Made by a program: the position numbers and the translations under genes
Shown: positions 48,020 to 60,015 of the stretch, in pieces
Position numbering within the stretch: position 1 is the stretch's first letter
Layout of the letters: every line of letters starts with the position of its first letter
NCBI GenBank assembly: GCA_025093555.1
Contig: JAIWNF010000012.1
Coordinates: 124,001-188,000, forward strand
Direction of reading: 5' to 3'
Length of the DNA: 64,000 nt
Origin: Circinella umbellata
Lineage: Eukaryota > Mucoromycota > Mucoromycetes > Mucorales > Lichtheimiaceae
The notes under the pieces: generated by a model
Databases searched by the model: none
What the model was told of the DNA's origin: nothing
Seen by the model: the letters and a program-made list of their open reading frames with translations, nothing else

Positions 48020-48627
48020 GATAATATAAATACGAACATGATTTCAATAAGCAAGTCAGTTCACTACTTATATACACCAGTCAAGATGATAAATGTCTTT
48101 GTGTCAGTTGTTATCTTATTCTTTGTTAAACAACTTTTTTTTTATTGCTTCATTGTTATATAAAGCTTAAGTTACAAAGAATTTTTAAAATAGTGTATAA
48201 TCAAAAGGGTCATTTATCAAATATGCTTATCACCTCAGGAGATACCATCTATATACCGGATTTTATTGTCATTATCAAATACCATTGAGCGTTTGATTGG
48301 TTTAAAAAGAACCACATAAACTATCTCGTCAGGTATCATGGAGAAAGTAATATTCTCTTTCATAAAAATTGCCTTAAAAACATAAGTCTAATTTTATTAC
48401 GACTATTCATCTTGTTTAAAATATCAATCTAAAAGCGATTATTGGCAACTTTATGAAAAAAAGTGTATCAAATGGGAAATAGTAAGTTTTTGATCTCAAG
48501 TCTGAGTTCATTGGCAACAAGCAAGTTGCTGGCAAATGCAAAATCATATCTTGTTTTTTCTGTCTTTCATAACAACCTTTTTTATAAAAAGAGAAACTTT
48601 AAATTCTCAATTAAAAGATAAAAAAAA
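48020..48627. other. Divergent promoter region between rhomboid and Ctk2-like genes
   Basis: AT-rich spacer between two start codons on opposite strands. A poly-T run at 48129-48139 and A-rich DNA just before 48628 are visible. No coding sequence is seen. Confidence 0.6.
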
Positions 48628-49991
48628 ATGAGCGGATCGTCTCCAATATCATTAACAGCACCGTCAACACCAATAAGAATTACAAATGGACAGCTATTTA
48701 AACGACGTTTTCGACCATATTTCAGCAAAAGACAATTAGCGACACTAGGAAGTTTAAAGAGCTCTGCATCAGCAGGAATTCTTAACAAAGATGCTATTAC
48801 ACGCAATACTAGTTGTAAATTCATTCAACAAGTCGGTAAAAAACTTGGCTTGTAAGTTATTCTTGGTGGAATAAAAAATGAAGAGAAAATGAAAAGGGAC
48901 AATCTTTCTTTTTGTTGTGGCATGATAATCGAAAAGAAGGAATCGGTCTACTTGAATTCTTTGTTAACGCTTTTTCATTTCCCTTTTCTACATAGTCCAC
49001 AAGCTACGATCAGTACTGCTCAAGCATTATACCATCGCTTTTATCTATATTATCCTATCCGAGACTATCCGCCACAGGTAAAAGTAGACAAATTGTTTTG
49101 ACATATGAAATTCTGCCTATGTTGTCATAGTATTAAAAGAACCAAAATAAATAAAATATCACTACTCTGTATATAGGATGTCAGTGTTACATGCATCTTT
49201 GTTGCATCCAAAATAGAAGAAACAATCAAGAAACTGAAAGATATTTATGTGGCAGCACATAGTGTACGACATCCTGGTAGCAAAGAACTAGATCCCGAAC
49301 AAATTTCTGAAGATCGAAGGAGGAGGGTAATTGGGTACGAAAAGTTACTACTTGAAACACTTTGTTTTGATTTTCAACAGCGTCATCCTTACGAATACGT
49401 TGTTAAATTTGTCAAATGGATACAAGCATTTCAAAAATTGGATGGAAAACGATTAGCACAAAAGGCATATCTCTTAGCAGTGGATAGTTATCGAACCCTA
49501 TTATGTGTTGAATATCCTGCGCATACAATTGCAGCAGGATGTATTTACTTGGCCTCCATCTTACTCAAACATGAAGACAATACATTTACTGGTTTGGAAA
49601 GTGATAAACCATGGGATCAATTTTTTTGTTCTCGAATGGAGGATATCGAAGGTAAAATAAAGGGAAATAATAAAAAAAAACTAGTACTCTCTAAATGAAG
49701 AAAATGCGAATTGACATATTGGACTTGTTCATACTAGATGTATCCCAACAAATTCTCGATTTATATATCATCAATAATCCACAAGACAGTGAACGGTACA
49801 CGGAAATTAAGATAGAAATTAATGAGCAGGCTCAAAACCGTGGAACGGATCCTAACATGGATGAATCAACCAAAGAAGAATTAAGTGCTCGACTACCAGA
49901 CTGGGAATTCGATGGTACATCAACAACTTTAGATTCCGTAAACTCTAATCAACATACCGTATGTTATGAATTCACCCTCTCAACGACATAG
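48628..49991 (+). CDS. CTK2: Cyclin K / Ctk2-like CTD kinase cyclin
   Basis: Exons 48628-48851, 48996-49077, 49177-49651 and 49738-49991 give 344 residues. Two cyclin folds: the first has CKFIQQVGKKLGFPQATIST, AQALYHRFYLYYPIRDYPPQ and VTCIFVASKIEETIKKLKDI; the second has YEKLLLETLCFDFQQRHPYE and AHTIAAGCIYLASILL. These match the regulatory subunit of CTDK-I (yeast Ctk2) and cyclin K, which with Ctk1/CDK12 phosphorylates the RNA polymerase II C-terminal domain in transcription elongation. The C-terminal 80 residues are polar and not conserved. The ATG follows an A-rich leader. The gene is intact and ends 275 nt from the convergent IDO gene. Confidence 0.9.
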
Positions 49992-50265
49992 TAATAGTAA
50001 TGATGATAATAAATCTGTTATGATTATCAAAAATAAAAAGTAAAAAGGAATTATAAGAATAGTTTGGTGTTTGGTGTGACACACATAAAAATTTGATAAG
50101 AAAATAAAAAAAATAGAAGAATGGGGTAGCACATATTGTATAAGTTATGAATATAAAAATACTGATATTTCCAATTTCTTTGAAAGTGGAAATTGGAGAA
50201 AGATATTATAAAAAAACAAAATTATAAGGAAGAAATATACAGGTATTATTAAGTAGACAATAGTT

Positions 50266-52433
50266 TTACTTGCTGATAAACCAATTTCTCCATGACCGTG
50301 AACGTTCTGGTGCAGGTTTTTCTACAATAGTAGTAGTCTCATTAGACTTCTTTACTGATTTTCCATTTCGATGAGTAGACGTGGAAGGAAACCCAATTCT
50401 GGTATCGGCAGTCTCGTCGCGGGATTGTTTCAAGAATGGCAATACATTAGTACCACCGGTACCACGCACGACACCTGTCTTGGGATCAACGTGTTTAGCC
50501 AAACCCAATTCAGGAAACATGGTACTGACCATGGCAGATAATGACCCTTTGCGAATACCTGGTGATGTTTCAAGAGCTGTTTGTGGGTAAAGAACATTGT
50601 GATCGGCAGCTGTAATTTTAGCCTTTTTGGTTGGATGAATTACATCATCACTATCATCGTCTTGTGTTGTTGTTTCTTGTTCTTCTTGAGGTTTCTTTTT
50701 CTCGATAGCAAATCCACCGTGAGCAATATTAGGACCCTTTCGAGCCTGGTTAACAATGTACAATGTGACTATTTGAACATGTTTGTCCCGGAATACTTTG
50801 AGTTGAGTTAAACAATCGTTGTATGCATCCAAAACCATTGTTTCTTCAGTCGACAATGATTCTTTTGAGTGTTGTTCCAATTGTAACATAAACGAACGCA
50901 AGTTGGCTGCCAATTCAAGATCCTCAAGGAATTCACGATGTTGACGAGGCATGTACATACGCATGGCACGCAAAAATGTATTACGATTGGTACGAACAAA
51001 TGGAGGCCGTTCGCTTTTTTCTTTCATCTTGTTGTTCAGTTCATCAGCTGGGTTAGGCGTGGGTAATTGCTGATATCGGTCATTGACATCCTGGTCACGA
51101 CTATCAGGCTTTTGTTCTTGCTGAGAAACTTGTGGTCGTTTACCCGTGGGATAATGTTCGACACCAAGGAATACATCCAATGCGGCAATCAAACTACTTT
51201 GTGCGGCACTACCGCCTGCATAACGACGATATTGTCGAAGAAGACGTTCTCCTTCTGACAAATGGCTCATATCTGCATATTCGTCCGTCTCGGCACTCCA
51301 AAATGAATCAACGCCTTCATAAATAAGACCAAATGGAAGTCCTGCTTCGGCCATATTCTCCCACCCTGCCAAATAAGGGCGGATTTTCCAATAAAATACA
51401 TATGGATCACATTTTTCAAACATTCGTTGGAGCGCATTATTCATTCCTTCCATGGCAGTACAAATCGTTCTTAATTCTGTAACTAAAGCCCGATGATCAC
51501 CTTCACGAACATGATTAATTGAATTTACCATGGCTGATAAACAAGGTGCACCAACACTTTCGATAGCTGTCGTGACCAAATAAAACCATGATTCATCTAA
51601 TGAGCCCGAATAAGTTGCCAAGGTATTTAGGTTACTATAAATATTTATTGTTATCATTCACAAATGAACAATGTCACGTTTTAGTATTGCAAAAAGAAAA
51701 TCTTCTTATTATTACTCATTTTGCTGAAACAAAGCAGTCAGTTTTTCTTTTAGTGGTACCTCAAGTCAATTGGACCATCGAGATCAAGCAGTCTATAGTT
51801 CCATAAAACAACAGCTGCATGACATACAACGGGACTAAGACCTAAATAATTGGCAATGCCAGTCCAAGGTACAGCAAGATTTGCTGGTAAAGTCTTTTTT
51901 TTAACCACACAGAAAAAGGAAAAAGACAAAACAACCGTGGGAAAGTAAATGTCAGATTTGGTAATTACGACGTCAAAAAAACCAAGAACGAACGTATTTT
52001 TCTTTAATTTTTCCATTATTGATTGAAAGAGTTTAATTTTTTTACCTCTGAAGTTTTTTCGAGTTTACCCCATACATAACTATGTGATAACATGCATAAA
52101 ATAAGAAATGCTCGACGATATTCCTGCACTGTCCTTAAACGGGTATGATCAAGTAGCGGCATCTTAAATAAACAGAAAGAAAAGGGAGCGTAAACAAAAA
52201 GGGTTATTTCAATCTCTTTTTTTTTACCCCCATTAAGTTCAATTGCTCACTTTGTGAATAGCTTGGCGAAGTTTGCCCGCCAATAATAAACCGTTGAAAT
52301 CCGAAAACATTTCTTCCCAACAGTCAAAGTAATTATCGCTCAGTTTTCGTAGTGGTGGTTCAGCTGGAAGAAAACCAGTCGTTGGCGAAATGTCATATTC
52401 TTCTAGAGATCTCATTTGGTGCATAGCCGGCAT
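50266..52433 (-). CDS. Indoleamine 2,3-dioxygenase
   Basis: Minus-strand exons 52433-52251, 52162-52046, 51893-51760 and 51634-50266 give 600 residues, longer than animal IDO (about 400). IDO is a haem enzyme that opens the indole ring of tryptophan to N-formylkynurenine, the first step of the kynurenine/NAD route. Landmarks: LDHTRLRTVQEYRRAFLIL, LAVPWTGIANYLGLSPVV, SLDESWFYLVTTAIE, YMPRQHREFLEDLE, the proximal haem His at about residue 430 (RDKHVQIVTLYIV) and the GTGGT loop followed by NVLPFLKQSRDET. An acidic/basic low-complexity insert lies between the haem His and GTGGT, and the C-tail is extended. MPAMHQMRSL was chosen as start; a later Met (9 nt in) is possible. Confidence 0.92.
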
Positions 52434-55400
52434 TAGTGAAAAGATTAACAAAAAGAAAAAATTGTAATGAAAGAAAAAATTCACGTGTTTTGTTGGGAGA
52501 TGAAGAGAAACAGAAAAATAAAAGGAAGAGAGAAAAAGAAAGGTTAAAAAAATCTAAAGATTATGTCGTTATAAGAGAAATGTCCCCTATTTTGGGGCAT
52601 AGGTTTCACTTGTCGGTTTAAGGGAAAATCTCCTCCATATCTAATTTTTATTCCTTTTTAAAAAAAATATGCCCGGAAGTTAATTCAGTTAATGGTTGTT
52701 GATAATCATAATAATATATCGTTTATCTTGATAAATGGTTCTGTGTCGTTGACACTCTGTATTAGAAAAGGTTATTGTTATATAGCTGATAGGGACAAAA
52801 CAAACATACAGTCTTTCTTTTGTTTGTTGCATCAAAAAGATGATCTTGCATCAAGCGATTGTGACAGTCAACTACTCTAAATGTTCGGACATACTTTGCG
52901 ATGGGCCTGTTGATTAGTTTTATGTGGTCGGACCATCTTGCATTCCTAGTAGAAAAGATTATTCATTCACCCGTACCCCAACAAAATAAAAATAAAAAAT
53001 AATTATTTGTATGCTATATATTTCTCGAAACAATCATGTTTCCTGGTCTAATCCATTTTTTTATGGGTATAAAGTGATGGGTATCATGGGTTGTTATTCT
53101 TGTCGCGCTCTTATTTATCAATGACTCAATCAATTGTCAATATGCCTTCCCAGAAATTGTGTAACGGTGACCGGGTGTCAGGGTAACACATTTTTGGTTT
53201 GTATAATTGAGTTGGACTAGAAGAACAAAAGATGCTTGAAAGCTCGGTCCTGTCCATTGGATTGTATCATCAACTTAAACAATATTGAATATTATAAAAA
53301 AAACGGGAATGTCGCATTATGAAGGCAAAAAAAGTTAAGTATAAATATTACGGAAGTATTCATGTTTATCTTTATTCAAAAGATTAAAAGTGAAAGGCGA
53401 AAAAAAAATGTTGCATTTTTTTAACATGCTGAGAGCACGTGTGGCTTACCGAAACAATGATTTTGACTTATCTAATACTATTTGGTTACATATTAGATGC
53501 TGTTTCACTATGTTTATGACACAGAAAAAAAACAAATATAATCCTATTAGATTTGAGAATAATCCATAATATCCTTTTGCGCTCTTTTAATCAATCCTTG
53601 GTAGAATTGGTTGATTACTGTCAATCTTACAAAATACATTTTCTCTTCTTTTGTATAAAAAAAACCACAGAGTTGATGAATACTACTAAAGTTTTGAAAT
53701 CGCAATCTTTTATCAGATAATGGTATGTTCATCAGGTTGTGGGAAAAAAAGGATTATCGTGCTACGTATGTGATCGTCCTAGAATTTTTTTTACTTATGA
53801 TTAACTAAGAATAATAAAGCTAGAAAACGAAGAGTATGTTGCTAGTTTACTGTATAGATGACAAAAAAGGTATTGTGGGAAAAAATTGGGTCACAAAAGT
53901 AAAATTGAGCTAAGTTGCAATGGTGAACAGAATTGGTGTCATTATTTATTTATCATAACTCATACTGGTATACCGGGCTTACAAATAATAATTAATAAAT
54001 ATTGTCAACAGTTACAAAACTTTCTTCAGGTTGCAATTTCTCACTATAGAACACTAAAAAGATGAGTCCGTTAGTATTATATATGATAACCACTTTTGAT
54101 CTACAGAAACTTAATATGTATGAAAAACAATATTTTTAGTTGTTAGCTGAAATAATTCATAAGGATAATAACATTTAGCGCTACGCATACGTAATATTAT
54201 AGAAAGATCTTTTTCATGGAGGCATGATAACTCAAATCTTATTCCTTACGTACTCGATGTTGCCACCGTCGCTCGAATAAATTGAGTATTTATCTAGTAT
54301 ATGTTTCGTGGTGGCAAATGGTATTCTTATAGCTAATTTATTATGAAAGAATTGATAATAACATGCAGTAAAGTCTGCTTGCTATGATAATAAAAGTAGT
54401 AGTAGAAGTCATAATCCATAATCCATAATTCATAATTCATACAGTAGCTCGTTCTTTACTCAACCGAATGGGAAGTACATACTTGTTACAGCAATCGATT
54501 TATAAAAATACTGGTCAAACAATTCTACGTACGTATGTTTTTTATTAGTCATATTTAGCTTTAGCCTTTAGTTTGTAAAACTACATATTCTAACTGACAA
54601 TAAACTTCTTCCTTGCTACTATATTACGTAGTAGTTATGAAGCTTTAGTCATAAACCTCTCCTGTTATGTTATTTCAGCGTCCAAAACGTACTTTATACG
54701 TAGCCGCTACAACTGTAAAAAAATGAAAATAAACACATCTTGATTTTATATATATAAAGACGTCTATTAACTGTTGTCTTTTTTATATACAGTTGTTGAA
54801 AATTATTTTGTATTTATTTATATGAAAAACTAAGTGACTTCCGTTTATAGACATGCAGTCGCTTTCTTGAGGTATGTACAAAAGAATAAGAAAACACAAT
54901 GATTGTTTTTAAGGGCTTTGATACGTACTACAACTAAAAAAAACTCTTCAAGGAAAAAAAAGTTTGGTTTGAATAGCTGCCGAGAAAATAGATTATGTTT
55001 AACTATAGATGATGATCGGGTAGTTACTATGTTTATATGTTGGGAGGAGTACAAGTGCAGTCGCTTCCTGGAGAACTTTTTCAGGTGTCTTTATATATAT
55101 GTGGTATAATATGCAAACGTCATTAAAGGAACTTTTATACACCTTATCAATTTCTCACCGTTTCTTGCAGATAAAAAACTGTTTATTCTTGCAAATCCCG
55201 AAATTCTTACCAAAGTAAAGACCATTGGCATTTGAAACTCTAAGTAACTCTACAGTAACTACTGCATAAATTTGAAGTGTAAATCATTATCTTTAATTTT
55301 TTGATTTTCAGTATAATACCAAGATTAAAAACTAACAACATTTACATGTAATATTTTATTTAAACTCGAAGATATAATTTTGTGCTTGAAATCATCATCA

Positions 55401-56985
55401 TTAAAGTATAATTAGCATAACTTAGAATTTGTTTTTAATATGGCGCAGTGTTTTTTTTTTCAACTTGTCACCTATTAATTTACATGATGGCGTCTATTTC
55501 TCTTCAAGCTGGCACTTACTGTTTTTTTCATGATGACGTCTATTACTTATAATGACATCCCTTTTTATAAACATGGCGGTCATAGTCTTCTTATCCTAGT
55601 GTAGTAGTACTTATAGAAAAAGCTGCTGACAAAATAGTGTACGTATCTCTAGCGGAGAGGGGGCATTTATGGTACAATAGGGCTTTTAACGTTCTTGGCC
55701 AGGGATTGCTTGGTATAATTGGAGTTCGTCGAAATATAAAAGCATCAGCCTCTGCTGCTATCTCTTGTTAAAGATATTCGACGATATTTCTTACTATTAT
55801 GTACGCTGTGTATGTACTAAAGCTACAAAGACGAAAAAACAACTACAAATGGAAGATGTTCAATACAACTCAGCACTACTGTTGGATCATGACGAGAATA
55901 CTGTTAAGGAGCAGTAGGAGCACAAAGAAATTATGGAAAAATCTATTGCAAACGAGGATCCATATCATATTGCCAGTACAAAACTGAATTCTGGTGAAGA
56001 TGGGATACACTCCTTTGTGTCAGTGACAAGATATACAGCGTTTTAAAAGTTTCTTTCAGCCTCCTTAAATGATCGCTGGTACAAACTCTATACATTACAA
56101 CTTACTTTTCATTAAACGCTTTTGGACCAAATGCCGGTTTCGGCACGTTTTCTGTAAGTGCATATCTATTTCACAGGCGATTACCAGAACATAATTGATT
56201 GGCGTCTTTCTGGGATTGTTTTTCCAGCTAATTTATGCGATCCAGTGAGACCTTAAATTGTTTAATTAGGTGGCTTTGTTTAACCATCGCCATCTGCAAC
56301 AACTGCGTAAAATTCAAATTCTTGTATCACAGAAACCGGTAAATTGTCAGCAATACTAACTGAGCCAGGGCCTTTCATTTATCCTTGTTTAAGGAGCATG
56401 TTGTCGAAAAAAAGGGTGACAGGAGCAGAATCCAACTTTGGCATAGCGCACACTAGTGAGAACTAGCTATTTCCTATAGATTGGCGACGTATAGTCACTT
56501 ATACATATTATGAAGCTCATTACACTTTACTCGGCCGCCTATCGACGACACGGTACATACAAGCACGGTGTCTAGCGGTAACTATAATTTTCCGATTTAA
56601 AGGTTGTGTCCAACTGCTATAAGTAAGTTTGACTACGAACAGCTGTACATACAACTTAGAAGGACAAGAGAAACCCGCCGAAGGTGTAGTAAAAGCTAAC
56701 TAAGTTCCCGATAGTATCATAAATACCTGGAGATAGTACAAAAAGCACAGCCAAATGGTCTATAATTCAATCGTTATAATAAACTGGATGTAATTATGGT
56801 AATGTTATAAACATGCTGCTATAAAGTGATATTGTTGCTTATATATAGTTTAGCAATATACAGATAATAAACGTGACAGAAAAAGAAAGTAAGAAAGAAA
56901 TAATACAGCTATAATGTTTGTATGTACATGTAATAGACAAAGATAAATGTCTATTTTATATTATGTTGTAAGTATGAAAAAAGAG
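52434..56985. other. 4.5-kb gene-poor region
   Basis: The first 300 nt are the IDO promoter. The rest is AT-rich with dense stops. A short tandem repeat of CATAATC/T units lies at 54408-54441. Around 55640-56100 some protein-like scraps (NVLGQGLLGIIGVRR, QMEDVQYNSALLLDHDENTV) occur in changing frames, probably remains of an old mobile element or gene, but they are unrecognised. Nothing intact is seen. Confidence 0.5.
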
Positions 56986-59900
56986 TCACGTTGTGCGTTG
57001 TTTTTTAGGTTTGCCTGAACAAGTGGAAGAGGAAGTTCTTGTCCCGCTTGAAGCAGATGCTGATGTTGATGATTTTGAACTAGATGACGACGAAGGAGAA
57101 ACAGAATATGGAATGTAAAGTTTATTATTGGCGCTAGCAAGGTCGGCTGGTGGAGGTCTGCTAGATCTAGCTGCTTCAATAACGTGTAGCATCGTGTGTT
57201 TAACTTGTAAGAGAATCTCCAATATTGATAGTACGTTTTCTGTGAATGCATCGATATCGGTAGTAATGTGGTATCGTTTCAGGCGCGTTAGTCGACAGAC
57301 GCTGCCACCAGGGCAATCCATGAACAATAATGAAAGTGAAAATCCTAAATTTTAAATATAAAGTGTCAGTAAAATATTTGTCTCTAGAAATGATAAACAG
57401 CTATGCAGTTTACCCATCAATATGAACCCGATTGTCATCATGTCTTGCTTTTTGTCGGTATATCTTTTCACCAAGTTGACAAGCATGTCGCGGAGGTTCT
57501 CGGAGCATTTCAGCTGGCTCTTCTTCATTTCTTTTGTGCCCTTTTCACTTTCGTTATAGAGACTGGCCTCACCACAAGCAATTTCAACGCCATCGTACAC
57601 AAGTCGAAGATCAACGCGCGTACCGTGCAGCTTTCGTTCTTTTAAAACTCTGTTTAAATTTTTGCCTTCACTGGTTGCTAGGGCTTCTTGTTCTCCATAT
57701 AAACCAGTGTCAGAAAAAGATTAAATTATGAGTAGGGATCCTCACGGTTCGATTCGGTTCGGTTCCTTAAGAGAACTGAATCGAACCGACCTTTAGTAAG
57801 AACCGAACCGAACCGAACCGAACCGAACCGTGAGAAACCGAAAAGAACCGAGAAGAACCAACGATAGTGATTTGATAGTCTTTTTTTTTTTTTTTTTGAA
57901 AAAAACAGAAATCTAAAAATATAAGCATGATAAATCTTTATATGCAGCCAACAAGTAAAATAAAAAAAGCAGAAGTAATTATCAAAAAAACCAGAATACT
58001 TTTTCTAAAGGGTGAATGGAGGTGATGATCTTCAATTAAGTATTGCATGTGGCTCTATTGAAGCGATAATATATAGTAACAGCAACTATTGAATATTTTA
58101 TTTAAAACTGCCATACTGCATGGAAGTTAGAAAATTACTGTTAAAATAATTAGCAAAAAGAAATAAGTAAATGAAAGATGTATTGTTGATAATTTATAAA
58201 ATAAATATCCATCAAAAACAGCCATTGTGTTATTGCTGTTACCTCTGTAAAAATAATTTTTTTTAAAGAAAATAATAGTCGTGTTAATAGAAGTTGGAGG
58301 ACTACAATTGCTGGATCTATAAAAGCAATTGGTGAAAAAAAATAATGAGCGTGTTAAATAATAGTACTGTTGTTACATTTGTGAAAGTAATTATGCTGGG
58401 TATCTATTTTGGGATTTCCTTTCTTGCCTGCCAAAAAAAACTACTTGTTCTTTCTTTTATGATTCTCTTTTGTAATACATATTTTAAAAAGACGCATATA
58501 CTTTTGTTTCTAAATAGTTTATACTTGTTTATACAAAACCAAAGCCTTACATTCTCAATCTTTATACTTTATTTTTGTTATTAATGTTTTTTCCCATCAT
58601 AATTTAAAAATCTCACGAATTTACCAAATTATAATGTCGGTTCCGGTCGGTTCCTTCCATAGAACCGTCTCGACTTTTCTCGGTTCGGTTCCGGTTTGGT
58701 TCTGGTTCTTCGGTTCTTATGAGGATCCCTAATTATGAGATATAAATTGAGTTAAGATAAGAAAAGATTATAGGTGCCTGTGAACATCAATTTTGGTATT
58801 GTCGTATAAATATCGGATGATCGACCACATTCGGCTTAGAATATTATCCTCTGATGTACCTGCCTTGATGAAGAAGTTTGATCTGTAATCGCTCGCCAAG
58901 TTCATGATTGACTGGCGTAGCCAGGTAACATCGTAGTTTTCTTCAGGGGTAAATGGCGCGTGTCTTGTCAGATGCATCATTATTTCGTTGTACGATTTCT
59001 GTATACAGTAAAAGACTCCAAATGAATAAATCCATGAAAAGGAGCTTGCACTATCATTGCTTCCAACAATAAAAAAAACCTGTGTTTGGAAGCCATAGCA
59101 AAAAGAAACCTGTACCATATCCTTGAACGAGCGGATATATGAAATAACGTTTTCGTCTTTAACGGTTGCCATCTTGGGGAGGGAATGGGTTTTGATGAAC
59201 TCGATATCTTCATCGCCAAAGACATCTTCCCAGCAGCTATCGTTTGTATCGAGGATAAAACTATGGCCAGCGCTATAATTCGGTTAATTTTTTGCCATAC
59301 ATATACCTAACTAATTATAATCTTTTTGAACGAGAGTACTTACTGTTCGTAGTCCAATGTGCTACAATATTCGACCATCTTATCTTCGACAACCACGCCA
59401 GATGGCAGAACCCACTTGTCTTTCATCTTCCGATGAGACTCTCTCATTTGCTCCAAAAACCGACATGACTTTGTAGAATTATTAGTAGAATGAGATGCAG
59501 CAACGACAGCATTGGAGGCATCGTGGTATAGAAATTCTTAAACGCTGAGCCAGTCTGGCGTACCTAGTACCTAATTGACGATCAAACACATTTAATAAAA
59601 TTTGCTGTTGAGATACCATAAAACGAGAAATTGCTTATTTACCTGTGGACATTCCAAGTCTGTTGCCAATTTTTTATATAGCCCAGTCCAGTACTGTCTG
59701 ACATTATTGTAGGCACCTCCTAGTCTCGTTTTATTTCTTTTAACAAAATCCTCAAGCGTAGGATTTTCGAAATTGTTGAAGTACTCGACTAAAACTTTAC
59801 GTATTAAGTCAGTAATACAATTAAGAATCACCAATTATTGTTTCCTTACCGGTTTCGTTGATTTCGGCGGTTGCTTCGTGCAGTGCAATCCTTGTTGTGC

Positions 59901-60015
59901 TTACGTAGCGCTGCCGAGGGTGAAAACGAAGCGGTTATGGGGGGACAGCCATAGGAACCCCCAACAGAGGTTCTACCTTTACTTCATGCCAATCTTCTTG
60001 TAGGACCGCTACCAT
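56986..60015 (-). CDS. Unknown multi-exon gene, split by a hAT-like insert
   Basis: Minus-strand exons: 60015-59977 (MVAVLQEDWHEVK), 59910-59850 (RYVSTTRIALHEATAEINET), 59794-59643 (EYFNNFENPTLEDF..RLGGAYNNVRQYW), about 59553-59344 (NSTKSCRFLEQM..KMVEYCSTLDYEQ), 59272-59116 (GHSFILDTNDSCWEDVFGDE), 58998 to about 58770 (SYNEIMMHLTRHAPFTPEEN). After a 999-bp insert the frame resumes at about 57720-57414 (GTRVDLRLVYDGVEIACGEA) and 57344-56986 (DCPGGSVCRLTRLKRYHITT, Ser-rich tail, KPKKQRTT). The RVDL..VEIACGE pattern faintly recalls PD-(D/E)XK nuclease folds (inference only). I believe related proteins recur in Mucorales, but cannot name the family. The junction at about 59550-59640 is unclear (stop in frame), so it may be a pseudogene. 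Confidence 0.55.
57733..58731. mobile_element. 999-bp non-autonomous hAT-like element
   Basis: Flanked by a perfect 8-bp direct repeat ATTATGAG (57725-57732 and 58732-58739), the target-site size of hAT elements. The ends are a perfect 12-bp inverted repeat TAGGGATCCTCA. Both subterminal regions are filled with AACCG/CGGTT units: at the left about seven consecutive AACCGA copies, at the right several GGTTC/CGGTT copies. The interior is AT-rich with no transposase; an 80-codon frame at 58345-58584 is low-complexity and not considered real. It interrupts the minus-strand gene of 57-60 kb. Confidence 0.9.

Noticed and set aside
54061..54114. Possible hammerhead ribozyme core (GATGAGTCCG followed later by GAAAC)
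   Set aside because: The required CU before GAUGA is AA here and no supporting stems were found.
57733..57850. tRNA B-box-like GGTTCGATTC
   Set aside because: It is part of the CGGTT/AACCG subterminal array; no A-box or cloverleaf is present.
58345..58584. 80-codon hydrophobic ORF inside the hAT-like element
   Set aside because: Low-complexity Phe/Leu/Ile composition from AT-rich DNA; no transposase motif.
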